Positions 10,201-19,000 are shown, numbered from the stretch's first letter. The stretch is DNA of 64,000 nt from Flavobacterium sp. ov086 (GCF_900187965.1 NZ_FZNL01000026.1:1-64000); one strand, 5' to 3'. The notes: a model not told the origin generated them from the sequence alone. Made by a program: numbers and translations.

Positions 10201-10440
10201 CTTCGTTTCCGCCCTATTTTAATGACTGCTTTTGCTTTTATCCTCGGAGTTGTACCGCTTTTAACCGCAAGCGGAGCCGGAGCACAAGCCAGAAAAGTTA
10301 TGGGATTAACCGTTTTTAGCGGTATGCTCGTCGCCACCATTTTAGGAGTATGTTTGATTCCGGTGTTATTTGTATTTATCGAAAGTTTTGGGAAAAAACC
10401 TTCAGAGGAAATTGATGAAACTAAAAAGGAGGAACCATGA
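7294..10440 (+). CDS. RND multidrug efflux permease (AcrB/MexB, HAE1 family)
   Basis: 1048-aa inner-membrane proton/drug antiporter of usual AcrB length. It opens MDNFFVRRPIVAIVLSV, the typical first transmembrane helix. The proton-relay residues are present: Asp408-Asp409 in GIVVDDAIVVVEAV and Lys941 in GLAAKNAILIVEFA, matching AcrB D407/D408/K940. Two large periplasmic loops follow TM1 and TM7. It forms a tripartite pump with the adaptor and TolC-like protein of the same operon. Substrates cannot be read from sequence; HAE1 members usually export hydrophobic drugs, dyes or detergents. Confidence 0.95.
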   Translation: MDNFFVRRPIVAIVLSVFIVIIGGLSILGTPIAQYPEIAPPLVQVSTSYRGANALNVEQAVATPIEQKVNGVENMLYMQSTNTGDGSMTLNITFDMGTDLDIATMLTQNRVNEATNKLPNDVKTTGVTTKKSLSMPLLILSLYSPNKTFDNNFLTNYANINIVDALARIKGVGEVTLYGGSNYAMRIWVKPDIMSKYNLTVPDIIQAIKEQNAISPGGKFGAPPATDNNEFTYNVTLKDRLVNPEDFENIILKSNINNQQVRLKDVGTVTLGTESYASVARLNGSPAGTIGIKQMPGSNALEVADNVKKTIAQLSKRFPQDLKYSVSLDTTLAISEGINEIMHTLFEAIILVIIVVFIFLQNWRATLIPLVTVPVSLIGVFMLFPLLGFSVNVLSLLGLVLAIGIVVDDAIVVVEAVMHHIEQGMSPKEATNQAMKEVSGPVIAIAIVLTAVFIPVALTPGITGRLYQQFAITIAISVIFSALSALTLSPALCSLLLKPNQEAKGWLGKFFAAFNRKFSAFTDKYTGFSGYLIKKMARSFIFIGILIGAIILLGGKIPGGFVPEEDQGYMFVNIELPGASSLERTNKVIQKIEHILAKNDGVEYYTSVAGFSLIKNSVATNNGFFFVALKEWKERKQDVFQILKEVNGKVVFGIPEATVFAFGPPPITGIGNAAGFSMMLQDKEGNTPQYLFENAQRFMAEAKKRPEIGTIRTTFNPNVPQISLDIDREKVTELGLSLSDVNLAIGASLGGQYINEFNKFGRQYIVLLQADPNFTVNPEDINKIFVRSKSNKMIPISSIATIRKESGPEFTTRFNLYRAAEIGGTPAPGFTSAQAMNALQETAEKTLPAAMSYEWANMSYQEKQAEGKGNTVFLMALLFVFLILAAQYESWKLPFSVLLGTPFAVFGAFLGLYICRFFSPDYVNNVFAQIGLVMLIGLAAKNAILIVEFAKEQYEKGMPVKEAALYAAKLRFRPILMTAFAFILGVVPLLTASGAGAQARKVMGLTVFSGMLVATILGVCLIPVLFVFIESFGKKPSEEIDETKKEEP
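10426..10432 (+). promoter_or_regulatory. Strong Shine-Dalgarno inside the permease 3' end
   Basis: AAGGAGG sits four bases before the ATG of the outer-membrane factor gene, within the last codons of the permease gene. Most genes in this window lack such a site, as is usual for Flavobacteria. Here it marks the start at 10437 and may support translation across the ATGA overlap. It could be chance, since the codons (KKEEP) also explain it. Confidence 0.45.
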
Positions 10441-11801
10441 AAAATCTAAAATTAGCCGTAGCAGTACTTTTGATAGCCATTTTTCCTTTTGGATGTATGG
10501 TTGGACCAAAATACGTGCAGCCAGAACAGCCTAAACCGGAAAGTTTTCTGCATGGAGATCATACTACTGACACAACAAATACAGTACGAACCATAAAGTG
10601 GTCAACGATATTTAATGATCCTGTTTTAATTGGATTAATAGAAAAAGGGCTTCAAAACAACTTCGATTTAAAGATCGCTATTGCGCGATTAGAGCAGGCA
10701 CGTGCTAATCTTGGAATTGCTAAAGCCGATTTATATCCTGCATTTCAATATTCTGGACAAGTAAATAGTGCTGAAACGTTTGCACAGCCAAATTCTGCAT
10801 TTGCAAATATGTCATGGGAGTTGGATTTTTGGGGGAAATACCGCCATCAGAATAAAGCACTTCAAAACGAACTTTTGGCAACAGATGAAGCCCGAAAAGT
10901 GGTGCTTTCAAACATTGTCAGTAATATTGCCACTTCGTATTTTGAATTGCGAGATTTTGACAATCAGTTAGAAATAACCATTCATACATTAGAAACCAGA
11001 CAAAAGGCATACGACATTATAAACGAACGTTTTAAAAGTGGTTATGTTGCCGAATTAGATAAAGTTCAAATCGAACAGCAAGTTGCCATTGCCGAGGCCA
11101 ATATTCCGGCTATTAAAAGGCAAATTACTGCCCTCGAAAACTCAATTTCTATTTTAATCGGACAAGTTCCACAACCTATAGAAAGAGGAAAAACCAATAG
11201 TGAGTTATTGATTCTAGCGACTTTTCCAACCTCGGTTCCATCTGCCTTACTTGAAAACCGACCTGATGTAAAAGCCACTGAGCTTTTGTACCGATCAGCA
11301 AACGAAAGAATTGGTGTTGCTCAAGCCATGCGTTATCCATCTTTTAATATTGCAGCGCTTGCAGGTTTTACAAGTATTATGGTAGCAGATTTATTTAACG
11401 ATGCTTCTTATTTGCAAAACGTTGGTGCCGGAGTAACGGGTCCAATTTTCAATTTCGGAAAAAACAAACGTCGTGTTGAAGTCAATCGTCAAATCGCCGA
11501 AGAGCGCAAACTAAACTTCCAAAAAACTTATTTAACAGCAATTTCTGAAGTAGAAAATTCACTTCAAAATGTTGCGATGTATAAAGAAGAATGGATAGCC
11601 AGAAACAAACAAGTTGTAGCCGCTCAAACCAATTATGATTTATCAAACGCCAGATATTATAATGGTTACGTTTCGTATCTGGAAGTTCTTGATGCACAAA
11701 GATCTTTATTTGAAGCGCAACTTAGCCTTTCTCAATTAACTCAAAAACAATTAACCTCAATGATCCAATTGTATAAAGCGCTTGGCGGAGGGTGGAATTA
11801 G
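10437..11801 (+). CDS. RND efflux outer-membrane factor lipoprotein (OprM/NodT type)
   Basis: 454-aa TolC-like channel with signal peptide and lipobox ending at Cys20 (FPFGC), followed by MVGPKYVQPE, the classic OprM/NodT opening. Two repeated OEP halves follow, with long Ala/Gln/Glu-rich helices. ATG overlaps the permease stop (ATGA). As the third part of the tripartite pump it spans the outer membrane. No other TolC-like gene is in the window, so it could in principle also serve the C39 ABC exporter at 56684-58876; that is speculation. Confidence 0.93.
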   Translation: MKNLKLAVAVLLIAIFPFGCMVGPKYVQPEQPKPESFLHGDHTTDTTNTVRTIKWSTIFNDPVLIGLIEKGLQNNFDLKIAIARLEQARANLGIAKADLYPAFQYSGQVNSAETFAQPNSAFANMSWELDFWGKYRHQNKALQNELLATDEARKVVLSNIVSNIATSYFELRDFDNQLEITIHTLETRQKAYDIINERFKSGYVAELDKVQIEQQVAIAEANIPAIKRQITALENSISILIGQVPQPIERGKTNSELLILATFPTSVPSALLENRPDVKATELLYRSANERIGVAQAMRYPSFNIAALAGFTSIMVADLFNDASYLQNVGAGVTGPIFNFGKNKRRVEVNRQIAEERKLNFQKTYLTAISEVENSLQNVAMYKEEWIARNKQVVAAQTNYDLSNARYYNGYVSYLEVLDAQRSLFEAQLSLSQLTQKQLTSMIQLYKALGGGWN

Positions 11802-11940
11802 TCTTTTTTGAGGTTCAAAGATTCAGAGTTACAAAGGTTCAAAGGCTTTAATAACAAACTAAAGTAAAAACAAAAAAGCACTATTTTCATAGCGCTTTTT
11901 TAATCTTTGTACCTCTGTACCTTTGCTTCTTTGAATCTAA
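11802..11940. terminator. Bidirectional terminator within a long inverted repeat
   Basis: Convergent gap between the efflux operon and the bacilliredoxin gene. Core hairpin at 11872-11901: AAAAAAGCACTAT, loop TTTC, ATAGCGCTTTTTT, with A-runs and T-runs on both sides and one mismatch. It is embedded in longer, imperfect arms made of words such as AAAGGTTCAAAGG and CCTCTGTACCTTTGC that pair across the gap. Confidence 0.8.
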
Positions 11941-12351
11941 TTAGCAGAATTCATTAAACGCATCTTGCAAGTTCTCAGCAATTAGTTCCGCTGGACGACC
12001 TTCGATATGGTGACGCTCTAACATGTGAACCAATTCTCCGTTTTTGAACAAAGCCATAGATGGCGATGATGGAGGAAAAGGAAACATGTGTTGTCTTGCA
12101 GCATCAACAGCTTCTTTGTCAACACCTGCAAAAACAGTGATTAAGTGATCTGGCTTTTTAGCTCCTTCTAAACTCATTTTTGCTCCCGGACGTGCATTTC
12201 TTGCAGCACAACCACAAACAGAGTTTACAACAACTAAAGTGGTACCTTCGGCTTTGATAGCATTCTCTACAGCTTCGGCACTATGTAAATCTTGAAAACC
12301 TGCAGCAGTAAGTTCTGCTTGCATTGGTTTTACCATTTCTTCTGGATACAT
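11941..12351 (-). CDS. BrxA/BrxB family bacilliredoxin
   Basis: 136-aa YphP/YqiW-family protein. Its VCGCAARNARPG motif carries the CGC active site, followed by F-P-P-S-S-P-S and a C-terminal EFC. In Firmicutes these remove bacillithiol from oxidised protein thiols; Bacteroidota also carry the family, where the thiol partner is less clear. Monocistronic, with a possible -7 TAACTTTG element about 50 bases before the start on the minus strand. Family assignment is firm. Confidence 0.9.
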   Translation of the reverse strand: MYPEEMVKPMQAELTAAGFQDLHSAEAVENAIKAEGTTLVVVNSVCGCAARNARPGAKMSLEGAKKPDHLITVFAGVDKEAVDAARQHMFPFPPSSPSMALFKNGELVHMLERHHIEGRPAELIAENLQDAFNEFC

Positions 12352-12520
12352 ATTTTTATTTTTTAAATTTTACTTTCGAACTGCAAAGTTACAAAGTTTA
12401 CTCGCAACTACTTAATTTGAAGTATAAAGTTTTATTATAGTACCATAAAAGGTTTTAAATAGAACATAATAGTCTAAAATTATGTCCTTTTACTATTTTA
12501 ATAAATAGAATTCTCAATAA

Positions 12521-12961
12521 TTAAAGCGCTTGTTTTATTCTTCTATCCGGAAATTGATAATTGTATTGTTTCAAATGGTTTTTTCTTCCTATCAATTTGT
12601 GCCTAGTTGCTGAAACTGTTGACTTACTTTGTTCCGGAATTTCGATTGTCGAAAGGTAACTGCTCAAATATTTTTTAAGCATTTGAATATTGTCAACTTC
12701 AATAGAATAGATCGTTTTCTTTCCGATGTTTTCAATATTTACCAAATTTGCTTTTTTTAACTCCAGTAAATGCTTTGATATAGTTGATTGTGCCAATGGA
12801 ATTAACTCCACAATTTCACCACAAGTTCTATTGTTTCTTTTCCACAACAGCGTCATAATCTGAATTCGCGTTGGATGCCCGAGGGCTTTGCAAATTTTTC
12901 CTATTGCTTTCGTTTCTATATCAAAATTCAAGTATTTTGTAACTCCCATAATTTTGCTCAT
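12521..12961 (-). CDS. ArsR-family winged-helix regulator
   Basis: 146-aa DNA-binding protein. Residues about 20-90 form the ArsR winged helix (ICKALGHPTRIQIMTLL, then a recognition helix AQSTISKHLLELKKANLV and a wing). There is no clear metal-binding CxC in the alpha-3 helix; only two Cys are present (in ICKAL and RTCGE), so a metal-sensing role is uncertain. The last ~40 residues are basic and outside the domain. It is monocistronic; the target is not evident. Start at 12961 is the first ATG; a second Met lies five residues in. Confidence 0.82.
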   Translation of the reverse strand: MSKIMGVTKYLNFDIETKAIGKICKALGHPTRIQIMTLLWKRNNRTCGEIVELIPLAQSTISKHLLELKKANLVNIENIGKKTIYSIEVDNIQMLKKYLSSYLSTIEIPEQSKSTVSATRHKLIGRKNHLKQYNYQFPDRRIKQAL

Positions 12962-13302
12962 TAATTCATTATCGTAAATCGACGATTACACAAGATTTAC
13001 ATTGTTTTCAATCGGCAAATCTAGATGTTAAATGACTTTTCAATCACCTCTAGAAGTTCTTAAAACAAAAATATAAGACATTTTTATACAGACAAATTTA
13101 GATTTTAAAGGTATCCACTATTTTTTACGATAATAGAATTTTCTCTTATCAAAGCACATATAAAAGCTTCAAGAGTTTGAGAAAATTGCACGCAGATTTT
13201 ACAGATTTAAGCGGATAAACACAGATTTTATTTAAGTTTCTATAAATAAAACAGATCCGAACAAATCTGCTTAAATCTGTAAAATCTGCGTGAAAAAACT
13301 TT
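12962..13302. repeat. Non-coding gap with a perfect 24-bp inverted repeat
   Basis: No gene seen in 341 bases. The end next to the lycopene cyclase stop codon holds an inverted repeat with perfect 24-base arms at 13189-13212 and 13269-13292 (CACGCAGATTTTACAG... and its complement), loop 56 bases, itself containing related CAGATTTTAT words. It lies at the 3' end of the cyclase transcript and may act as a terminator or 3'-end stabiliser. The remainder is AT-rich upstream sequence of the ArsR gene. Confidence 0.8.
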
Positions 13303-14469
13303 TTATCTCAATATTACTCGAAACAAAGCTTTGATAAATGGAATTTTAGGGCATTTTAAAATCACTCTAAAATCCTCAATTAAAGTAGTTTCTTCATTCA
13401 AAAACTTAAAGATCAAAGCTGGTTTTCCTTTTCTGAATAGAGAAGAGAAAATAGTACTTCCCAATTCATTATGACAGTACAAAATATCCAAAAGCAGTAA
13501 ATCATAAAACCAAAATCTGCTTTTCTGATAAAAAGAAGACATTTTAAAAGTATCTTTCTGAAGAAATTCTACTAATTGAGATGTTTTTTTATCGGAATTT
13601 CTAAATGTAAATCCTGTACTTGCTTTTGTCCATCCGCCTGCGGTTCCAATATTCAAGACTCTTTTGGTGTTTTTCTTCCAAAAAGGATAAGACGTCATTG
13701 GGATACTTCCCTGCTCCTTTTCCTGAATTTCAAATTTCTGTATTCCAAGTTTTTCTAAGTAAAGCTGAATCTCATTTTCGTATTCTTCTTTTGGAAGAAG
13801 ACTTTCAGAAAACAAAGTATATTCGACCAAAGCTTCGGTTTTAGAAGTTGGCAAAACATACATGAAACGGGTATTTCCTTTTTGTTTTACCGAAAAATCC
13901 ATGAAAGTAGCTTCTTCTGGATTGAAGACTTCGCTTTCAGTTTTCACAAACCAACCTACAAAATGTTGTTGCAAAACCGGATATTTAGTCTGGCTTAAAG
14001 CAAAAACTTTAGTATAAATACTGTTGAATAAATGATTGCAAGTATATCTGTTCTCTTCCGTTCCAACAAAAACATGCGTTTCAAGTTCATTAATATCCGT
14101 TACTTTTTCCTTTAGAAACGTAATATTTGAATGTTTAGAAAACGCTTCAAAAACAAAATTATAAAAGTCTAAACCTCGAATTTGGCTGTATTGATAAGGT
14201 TTAAACGCCAAATCACGTTTAAAATCTTTATTGGCAAATAAAGCTAAATCCCATTTTTTGGAGATAATAGAATTCCAGATTGTTTCCTCTTCGGCCCAAA
14301 AACACCATGTTCTGTCGTTAGTTTTCTTTGCATCCTGATCTAAAAGTAAAATTGTCTTATCTTTAAATTTTCCAGACAATACCATTTTATAAACAGTCAT
14401 CAAAGCAGATAAACCTGTTCCGGTAAAAATGTAGTTGAAGTGTTTTATTTGCGAAGAAGTCATTTTCAA
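13303..14469 (-). CDS. crtY: Lycopene beta-cyclase
   Basis: 388-aa CrtY-type flavoprotein. It starts with a dinucleotide fold (FNYIFTGTGLSALM, residues 11-24) and then carries the lycopene cyclase signature NDRTWCFW at 51-58. A later GTAGGWTKASTGF segment is the second FAD-contact region. It converts lycopene to beta-carotene, the precursor of zeaxanthin-type yellow pigments in Flavobacteria. No other carotenoid gene is adjacent, which differs from the usual crt cluster; it follows the thioredoxin-like gene by 12 bases and is probably co-transcribed with it. Length is normal for the family. Confidence 0.9.
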   Translation of the reverse strand: MKMTSSQIKHFNYIFTGTGLSALMTVYKMVLSGKFKDKTILLLDQDAKKTNDRTWCFWAEEETIWNSIISKKWDLALFANKDFKRDLAFKPYQYSQIRGLDFYNFVFEAFSKHSNITFLKEKVTDINELETHVFVGTEENRYTCNHLFNSIYTKVFALSQTKYPVLQQHFVGWFVKTESEVFNPEEATFMDFSVKQKGNTRFMYVLPTSKTEALVEYTLFSESLLPKEEYENEIQLYLEKLGIQKFEIQEKEQGSIPMTSYPFWKKNTKRVLNIGTAGGWTKASTGFTFRNSDKKTSQLVEFLQKDTFKMSSFYQKSRFWFYDLLLLDILYCHNELGSTIFSSLFRKGKPALIFKFLNEETTLIEDFRVILKCPKIPFIKALFRVILR

Positions 14470-14481
14470 AAATAAGAAATT

Positions 14482-14946
14482 TTATTCTTTCAATTTTTCT
14501 AAAAGCACTTTAAAATCTTTCGGATTGAGATAATTGTTGTACTGCAGAATGATTTCGTTTTTCTCATTCAAAACACATAAAACAGGATAAACAATTTGGT
14601 TATTCACGGTTCCTAATTGCAAAGCCAGTTCATGAACACCAACATTATTTCCCGTAGGCTGGTATTTAAAAACCTGATTATTAAACGATATATTTCGTTT
14701 TTCTTCGGCATTGAAATCAATAAAATAAAAATTGGAGTTCAGACTCTCGATAATGTCTTGATTTTTGAAAGTTGTATTTTTCATTCTTTGGCAAAACTGA
14801 CACCAATCAGTATGAATAAAAACGACTGTTTTTCGCTTTTGAAGTTGCTGCAAACTATCAATCGCCTCAAAAGTTCTGCTCTGTAGTTGACAGAAACCTG
14901 TTGAAGTAATTCCAAGAAAGAAGATAATTAATGCTAGCTTTTTCAT
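14482..14946 (-). CDS. Exported thioredoxin-fold protein (WCQFC)
   Basis: 154-aa protein with a signal peptide (residues 1-19, ending GFCQ) and one thioredoxin domain. The redox motif is W48-C49-Q50-F51-C52, preceded by VVFIHTD and followed by the thioredoxin_7/DUF255-like NTTFKNQDIIESLNSNF pattern. The cis-Pro region is YPVLCVL. It probably acts on disulfides in the periplasm. It lies between the TonB receptor (upstream in the transcript) and crtY; co-transcription with crtY is likely from the 12-base gap. Its partner may be the Cys-containing receptor upstream; this is a guess. Confidence 0.85.
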   Translation of the reverse strand: MKKLALIIFFLGITSTGFCQLQSRTFEAIDSLQQLQKRKTVVFIHTDWCQFCQRMKNTTFKNQDIIESLNSNFYFIDFNAEEKRNISFNNQVFKYQPTGNNVGVHELALQLGTVNNQIVYPVLCVLNEKNEIILQYNNYLNPKDFKVLLEKLKE

Positions 14947-14967
14947 TTGTTTTTATTTTTTAACCAC

Positions 14968-15080
14968 TCCCGATAGCTATCGGGATTCACAGATTAAAAG
15001 GATTATTTTAAAAGATGGTTTGCCACGAATTTCACTAATTTACACAAATTAAATTCGAGACAATTCGTGCAATTCGTGGC
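14968..15080. repeat. Palindrome plus gccacgaat-type inverted repeat
   Basis: Gap between the TonB receptor stop and the thioredoxin gene. It holds a perfect 18-bp palindrome TCCCGATAGCTATCGGGA (14968-14985), then an imperfect inverted repeat at 15022-15080 whose outer arms are GCCACGAATT and AATTCGTGGC. Similar gccacgaatt words recur at 25326-25496, 27303-27325 and 44660-44751. Confidence 0.75.
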
Positions 15081-15112
15081 GAAAAAATCTTTTTAATCTG
15101 CAGCATACAATT

Positions 15113-17410
15113 TTACCTCAAAGTATATCGCAATCCAAAAAATCCGCGGATTGTCTGATTTTGTCCGTAAACATAAGTCGTGTCAAATGTCAAACCATAA
15201 GGATTATCTAGTGTATCTAATATCTGACCTTTTGGAACTACTTTACCATGAATACCGACTGCGGTTCCATCTGAAGTTTGCACATTTTTATCAAAAGGAT
15301 CATTGGTTCTCGAAATCAAAAACGGATTATTCTGCTTTGGTGTAAAGTTGAGTAAATTTTTGATTCCGCCATAAAGTTCAAAATTCTTCCAGCCCGTAAA
15401 AGTAAATTGAATATTCTGAATGCTATACCAAGGCGATTTCGGACTTCTTGGATCGTATTCGCTTAGCAAAGGCAGATTCATTGGGCTGTAAACATTTCCT
15501 GTATAATCAAGTAATAAATTCCAAGGCTCTATTTTATACGAAACGCTCCAGGTTGCCGTGAAATTCTCTGTTAAAAATGGTCTTTCCGAAACTCCGTTTT
15601 CTACATTTTTGTTGTCTAAAATAGTTGCTCCCAAAATCATTTTTAATCCTGTTGGAAAATTAACATCAATATTGGTACTGATTCCCTGGCTTATCGCATA
15701 TCCGTTAATGTTATCGTAGATGATTTTATTTGGATCAGTTTCATAATCCGAGATGATTTTATTACTGAATCGAGTATAAAAAGCAGTAGTTTCAATCCCG
15801 ATAAAAGTTCCGTTTCCAAAATTTATTTTCTGGATATAATTCAGATTTGCATTTATTGATTGTTCCGGTTTCAGATTGCTTTTCAGCACAACGTCTCTAG
15901 AACCGGTAAGCGCAGCATGATCTTCGGTAAATAAATTCACCACACGAAAACCTGTTCCTGCATTGAATCTAAAAATAGTGTTATCACTTTTCTTCCATCG
16001 ATAAGCAACTCTTGGTGTAAAAATAGAACCGTGAATGGAGTTGTAATCGTATCGCATTCCTAATAAAACCTGACTCTTTTGCGAAAGCGTAATTTCGTCC
16101 TGCACAAAAATTCCGGGTAACCACGTACTTTCTGCTTCCTTTGTAGCCGTGGTATTATCATCATAATACGAATAACGGTTCGCAATTCCCGCAAGGAAAT
16201 CATTTCTACCTATTTTTTTATCCCAAGTCAATTGCAAAAACCCAATTTTCTGATTGGCAATAAACGATGTTGTTCCGTAACGGCTATCTTGATAATGCAC
16301 ATTTCCGGAAAACGAAAGCATCAGTTTTTCTTCAAAAGGCAACTGATAACTTCCAATCAATTCCCCTCTTTTAGTATAAATACTTTCGCCGTAAATTTCG
16401 TCGCCGCCACGGTATTTTTTCTCCCAACGCACATCTCCGCCCCAACGATCTTCATACATTCCACGTGCTGCGATCGTAAACAAGCGATTATCATTTCTCA
16501 AAAAACTCCATTTATTAAATACTGAAATTCTCTTAGACAAAGTCACATCTGTAAAATTGTCTTTGTCTTTATCGATAACCTGATTGTAGTCAAAATAATT
16601 AATTCCTAAAAGCGTCGTCGATTTCTTTGTCGGATTAAATTTCATTCCCAAATCGACATTCGTTTCTAAGTAAGTCGTTGTAAAAACATCTGCCGAAAAC
16701 AATGGCGCATTCGTTGGATTTTTAGTAATAATATTGATTAAACCTCCAACTGCCTCACTTCCGTATAAGGACGAAGCCGGTCCTTTTACAATTTCTATTC
16801 GCTCAACCAATGAATTCGGAATTCCGGATAAACCATAAACTGTCGAAAGACTACTTACAATTGGCATTCCGTCAATCAAAACCAAGGTATAAGGTCCTTC
16901 TAAACCATTAATATGAATATCTCCCGTGTTACAAACGCCACAATTAAGCTGAGGCCGAACGCCGTTGATATTTTGAAGCGCTTCATAAATACTTGGAGTT
17001 GGATTTTTCTTGAAGAAAACCGGGGAATAAACCTCAACAGGAACAGCACTTTCTAATCGTTTTACAGGTTTTAAAGTTCCCGAAACTACAACTTCGTTAA
17101 GTTGATTTTCATTATCAGTTAATTCAAAATCATAAGACTGAATTGAATCTTTCACAACTTCAATTTTCTTCTTTAAAGTCTGGAAACCCATTTGAGAAAT
17201 CTGAATGGTATAATTTCCAACTGCCACATTTTCTAACTTATAATATCCTAAACTATCCGTAACCGTTTTATGTTTTGTTCCCAATAAGTGAACGTTTACC
17301 AACTGTAATTTCTGCCCTTCGCCTGATATAAATCCGGATACAGAAGTGGTTTCCTGCGCAAACGAGAATTGTAAACTAAACAAAAGTAATATCAAAAATA
17401 GTTTTTTCAT
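15113..17410 (-). CDS. TonB-dependent outer-membrane receptor
   Basis: 765-aa receptor from ATG 17410, which gives a clean signal peptide (MKKLFLILLLFSLQFSFAQ); an ATG 24 bases further upstream is less likely. Residues about 24-100 are a CarboxypepD_reg-like domain. The plug follows, with NCGVCNTGDIHINGLEGP and VLIDGMPIVSSLSTVYG, then KGPASSLYGSEAVGG. The beta-barrel runs to the C-terminal GFFGLRYTLR. The CxxC pair in the plug is characteristic of a subgroup; the substrate is not known. Metal-related genes upstream (MerC, Fur/Zur, MntH) make a metal complex plausible. A TATATTTG -7-like element lies upstream on the minus strand. Confidence 0.9.
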   Translation of the reverse strand: MKKLFLILLLFSLQFSFAQETTSVSGFISGEGQKLQLVNVHLLGTKHKTVTDSLGYYKLENVAVGNYTIQISQMGFQTLKKKIEVVKDSIQSYDFELTDNENQLNEVVVSGTLKPVKRLESAVPVEVYSPVFFKKNPTPSIYEALQNINGVRPQLNCGVCNTGDIHINGLEGPYTLVLIDGMPIVSSLSTVYGLSGIPNSLVERIEIVKGPASSLYGSEAVGGLINIITKNPTNAPLFSADVFTTTYLETNVDLGMKFNPTKKSTTLLGINYFDYNQVIDKDKDNFTDVTLSKRISVFNKWSFLRNDNRLFTIAARGMYEDRWGGDVRWEKKYRGGDEIYGESIYTKRGELIGSYQLPFEEKLMLSFSGNVHYQDSRYGTTSFIANQKIGFLQLTWDKKIGRNDFLAGIANRYSYYDDNTTATKEAESTWLPGIFVQDEITLSQKSQVLLGMRYDYNSIHGSIFTPRVAYRWKKSDNTIFRFNAGTGFRVVNLFTEDHAALTGSRDVVLKSNLKPEQSINANLNYIQKINFGNGTFIGIETTAFYTRFSNKIISDYETDPNKIIYDNINGYAISQGISTNIDVNFPTGLKMILGATILDNKNVENGVSERPFLTENFTATWSVSYKIEPWNLLLDYTGNVYSPMNLPLLSEYDPRSPKSPWYSIQNIQFTFTGWKNFELYGGIKNLLNFTPKQNNPFLISRTNDPFDKNVQTSDGTAVGIHGKVVPKGQILDTLDNPYGLTFDTTYVYGQNQTIRGFFGLRYTLR

Positions 17411-17722
17411 TATTATAAAATTAATTTTAGGCAAAACTAAAAATTAAATTTGACAAATATAGATTCTGAGCTTAAAAAAATTTAACTCTATTTAATACAA
17501 TATGTTATATTTTTCTAAACACATAGAAACGATGAACGTTTCAGGTTTTAAATTAAGATTAAGCACTATACCATTTAACCGCAGAATGTGCTAAGATTTA
17601 GTTTTACTACGCATAGAAAACACAAAGTTCACAAAGCTAGATCAGCACAAAGCTTTGCGAACTTTTTGTTTTTACAAAACCTCGCTTATAAAAAAACTTT
17701 GTGCACTTGTGGTAAAAAATGA

Positions 17723-18634
17723 TTAAGCAAACGACTCCTCTATAAATTCTTTATTAATAGATGCTCCGGCAAAAGACCCCGAAGAAACTGCCATTGCAAC
17801 AGATCTTGCCTGAATAACACTATCGCCACTCGCGAAAACTCCCGGAATATTGGTTTTCTGAAAAGCATCTATCTTTATCAAACCTTGTTGAGTCAATTCG
17901 CAGCCTAAAGCTTCCGGTAAATGGCAATGCTGCTCAAAAGGTGGTCTGGCGTAAATAGCTTTTACGGAAATCTTTGATTGATTTTTAAAGATAATATTCT
18001 GAATATTTCCGTTTTCATGTTCAAAAGAATCAATTTCATCTTCAAGAATCTCGATTTTATGTTGCTGTAAGATCTTTATTTCTTCTTCGGTTAAAGTAGA
18101 TTTTCCATTGGTCAGTAATCTTAAATCTTTGGTCCAATTAGAGATTAGTTTAGCAAATTCAAATCCCATTTCTCCATTGGCAATAATCGCTGTTTTCTCT
18201 TTTTTGACTTCATAACCATGACAATACGGGCAATGCAAAACCGAAATTCCCCAACATTCTGCAAAACCTTTTATATCCGGAAGCAGATCTTTTACTCCAG
18301 TCGCAAACAATACTTTCCTTGAAGTAAAAGTTAATCCGGACTCTGTTTTAATTTCAAATCCGTTTTCCGTTTTAATAGCACTTATTGCTAATCCGTTATA
18401 AAACTGAACTGTAGTATAAAAGTCAACTTGCAGTTTGGCTTTCGCCGAAATAACAGCGGGTTTTTCACCATCGTGCGTGATGAAATTATGAGAATGTGGT
18501 GTTTGTCTGTTGCAAGGCACACCACTATCAATAACCAAAACTTGTCGTAAAGAACGACCTAAACTCATTGCAGCCGAAAGTCCGCTATAACTTCCGCCAA
18601 CAATAATAACTTCGAAGTCTTTTTGTTCTGTCAT
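17723..18634 (-). CDS. Thioredoxin-reductase-like FAD/NAD(P) oxidoreductase
   Basis: 303-aa flavoprotein of TrxB length. The FAD site is VIIVGGSYSGLSAAMSLG (residues 9-26). A redox pair Cys135-Pro-Tyr-Cys138 lies in HCPYCHGYE. The C-terminal FAD motif is PGVFASGDS. The NAD(P) motif is weak (IANGEMGFEF, no clear GxGxxA), so its reductant and partner may differ from true thioredoxin reductase. It starts 12 bases after the MerC-like gene, and the two probably form an operon controlled from the 19001-19094 operator region. A role in thiol or metal handling is inferred from context. Confidence 0.85.
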   Translation of the reverse strand: MTEQKDFEVIIVGGSYSGLSAAMSLGRSLRQVLVIDSGVPCNRQTPHSHNFITHDGEKPAVISAKAKLQVDFYTTVQFYNGLAISAIKTENGFEIKTESGLTFTSRKVLFATGVKDLLPDIKGFAECWGISVLHCPYCHGYEVKKEKTAIIANGEMGFEFAKLISNWTKDLRLLTNGKSTLTEEEIKILQQHKIEILEDEIDSFEHENGNIQNIIFKNQSKISVKAIYARPPFEQHCHLPEALGCELTQQGLIKIDAFQKTNIPGVFASGDSVIQARSVAMAVSSGSFAGASINKEFIEESFA

Positions 18635-18646
18635 AACTATACTATT

Positions 18647-19000
18647 TTAATGATTTTGTTTCATATGTGATTTATAATTTAAAAGATGTCCGATGATCAT
18701 TCCGGTTCCTCCAATGAATATCAGGTCGAGATGAATGTCCAGAAAAAGCTCGCTCAAAACGCTAATCCAAATCAAAGACATTGAAACAATAAGAATACTT
18801 GCCACTAAAAGATTTGAATTATTTATAATTTTAAAAATGGCAAAAAGCCCAATCACGGCAAAAAACAAATCGATAAAAGGATTATGACTCAACCCTAAAG
18901 GCAGAATCGTTAAAAGCGGAAAAATCAAACAATGCACCAAACAAACGGTGGCGCTCGAGATTCCTAAAATATCGTAAATAGATGTTGTAGTTTTCTTCAT
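18647..19000 (-). CDS. MerC-domain small membrane protein
   Basis: 117-aa protein with about four hydrophobic helices. The first carries TVCLVHCLIFPLL, where the C-x3-HC placement matches MerC family proteins. MerC is known as a mercury transporter, but in Bacteroidota such genes are often found next to Fur-family regulators with no mer genes, and the cargo is unclear. It is divergent from the Fur/Zur-type gene with two palindromic operators between, and is followed by the TrxB-like gene. A zinc- or iron-regulated membrane protein is a reasonable inference. Confidence 0.8.
   Translation of the reverse strand: MKKTTTSIYDILGISSATVCLVHCLIFPLLTILPLGLSHNPFIDLFFAVIGLFAIFKIINNSNLLVASILIVSMSLIWISVLSELFLDIHLDLIFIGGTGMIIGHLLNYKSHMKQNH

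Noticed and set aside
7521..10340. Several minus-strand open frames of 67-94 aa within the RND permease gene
   Set aside because: Shadows of a codon-biased plus-strand gene; no start context or domains.
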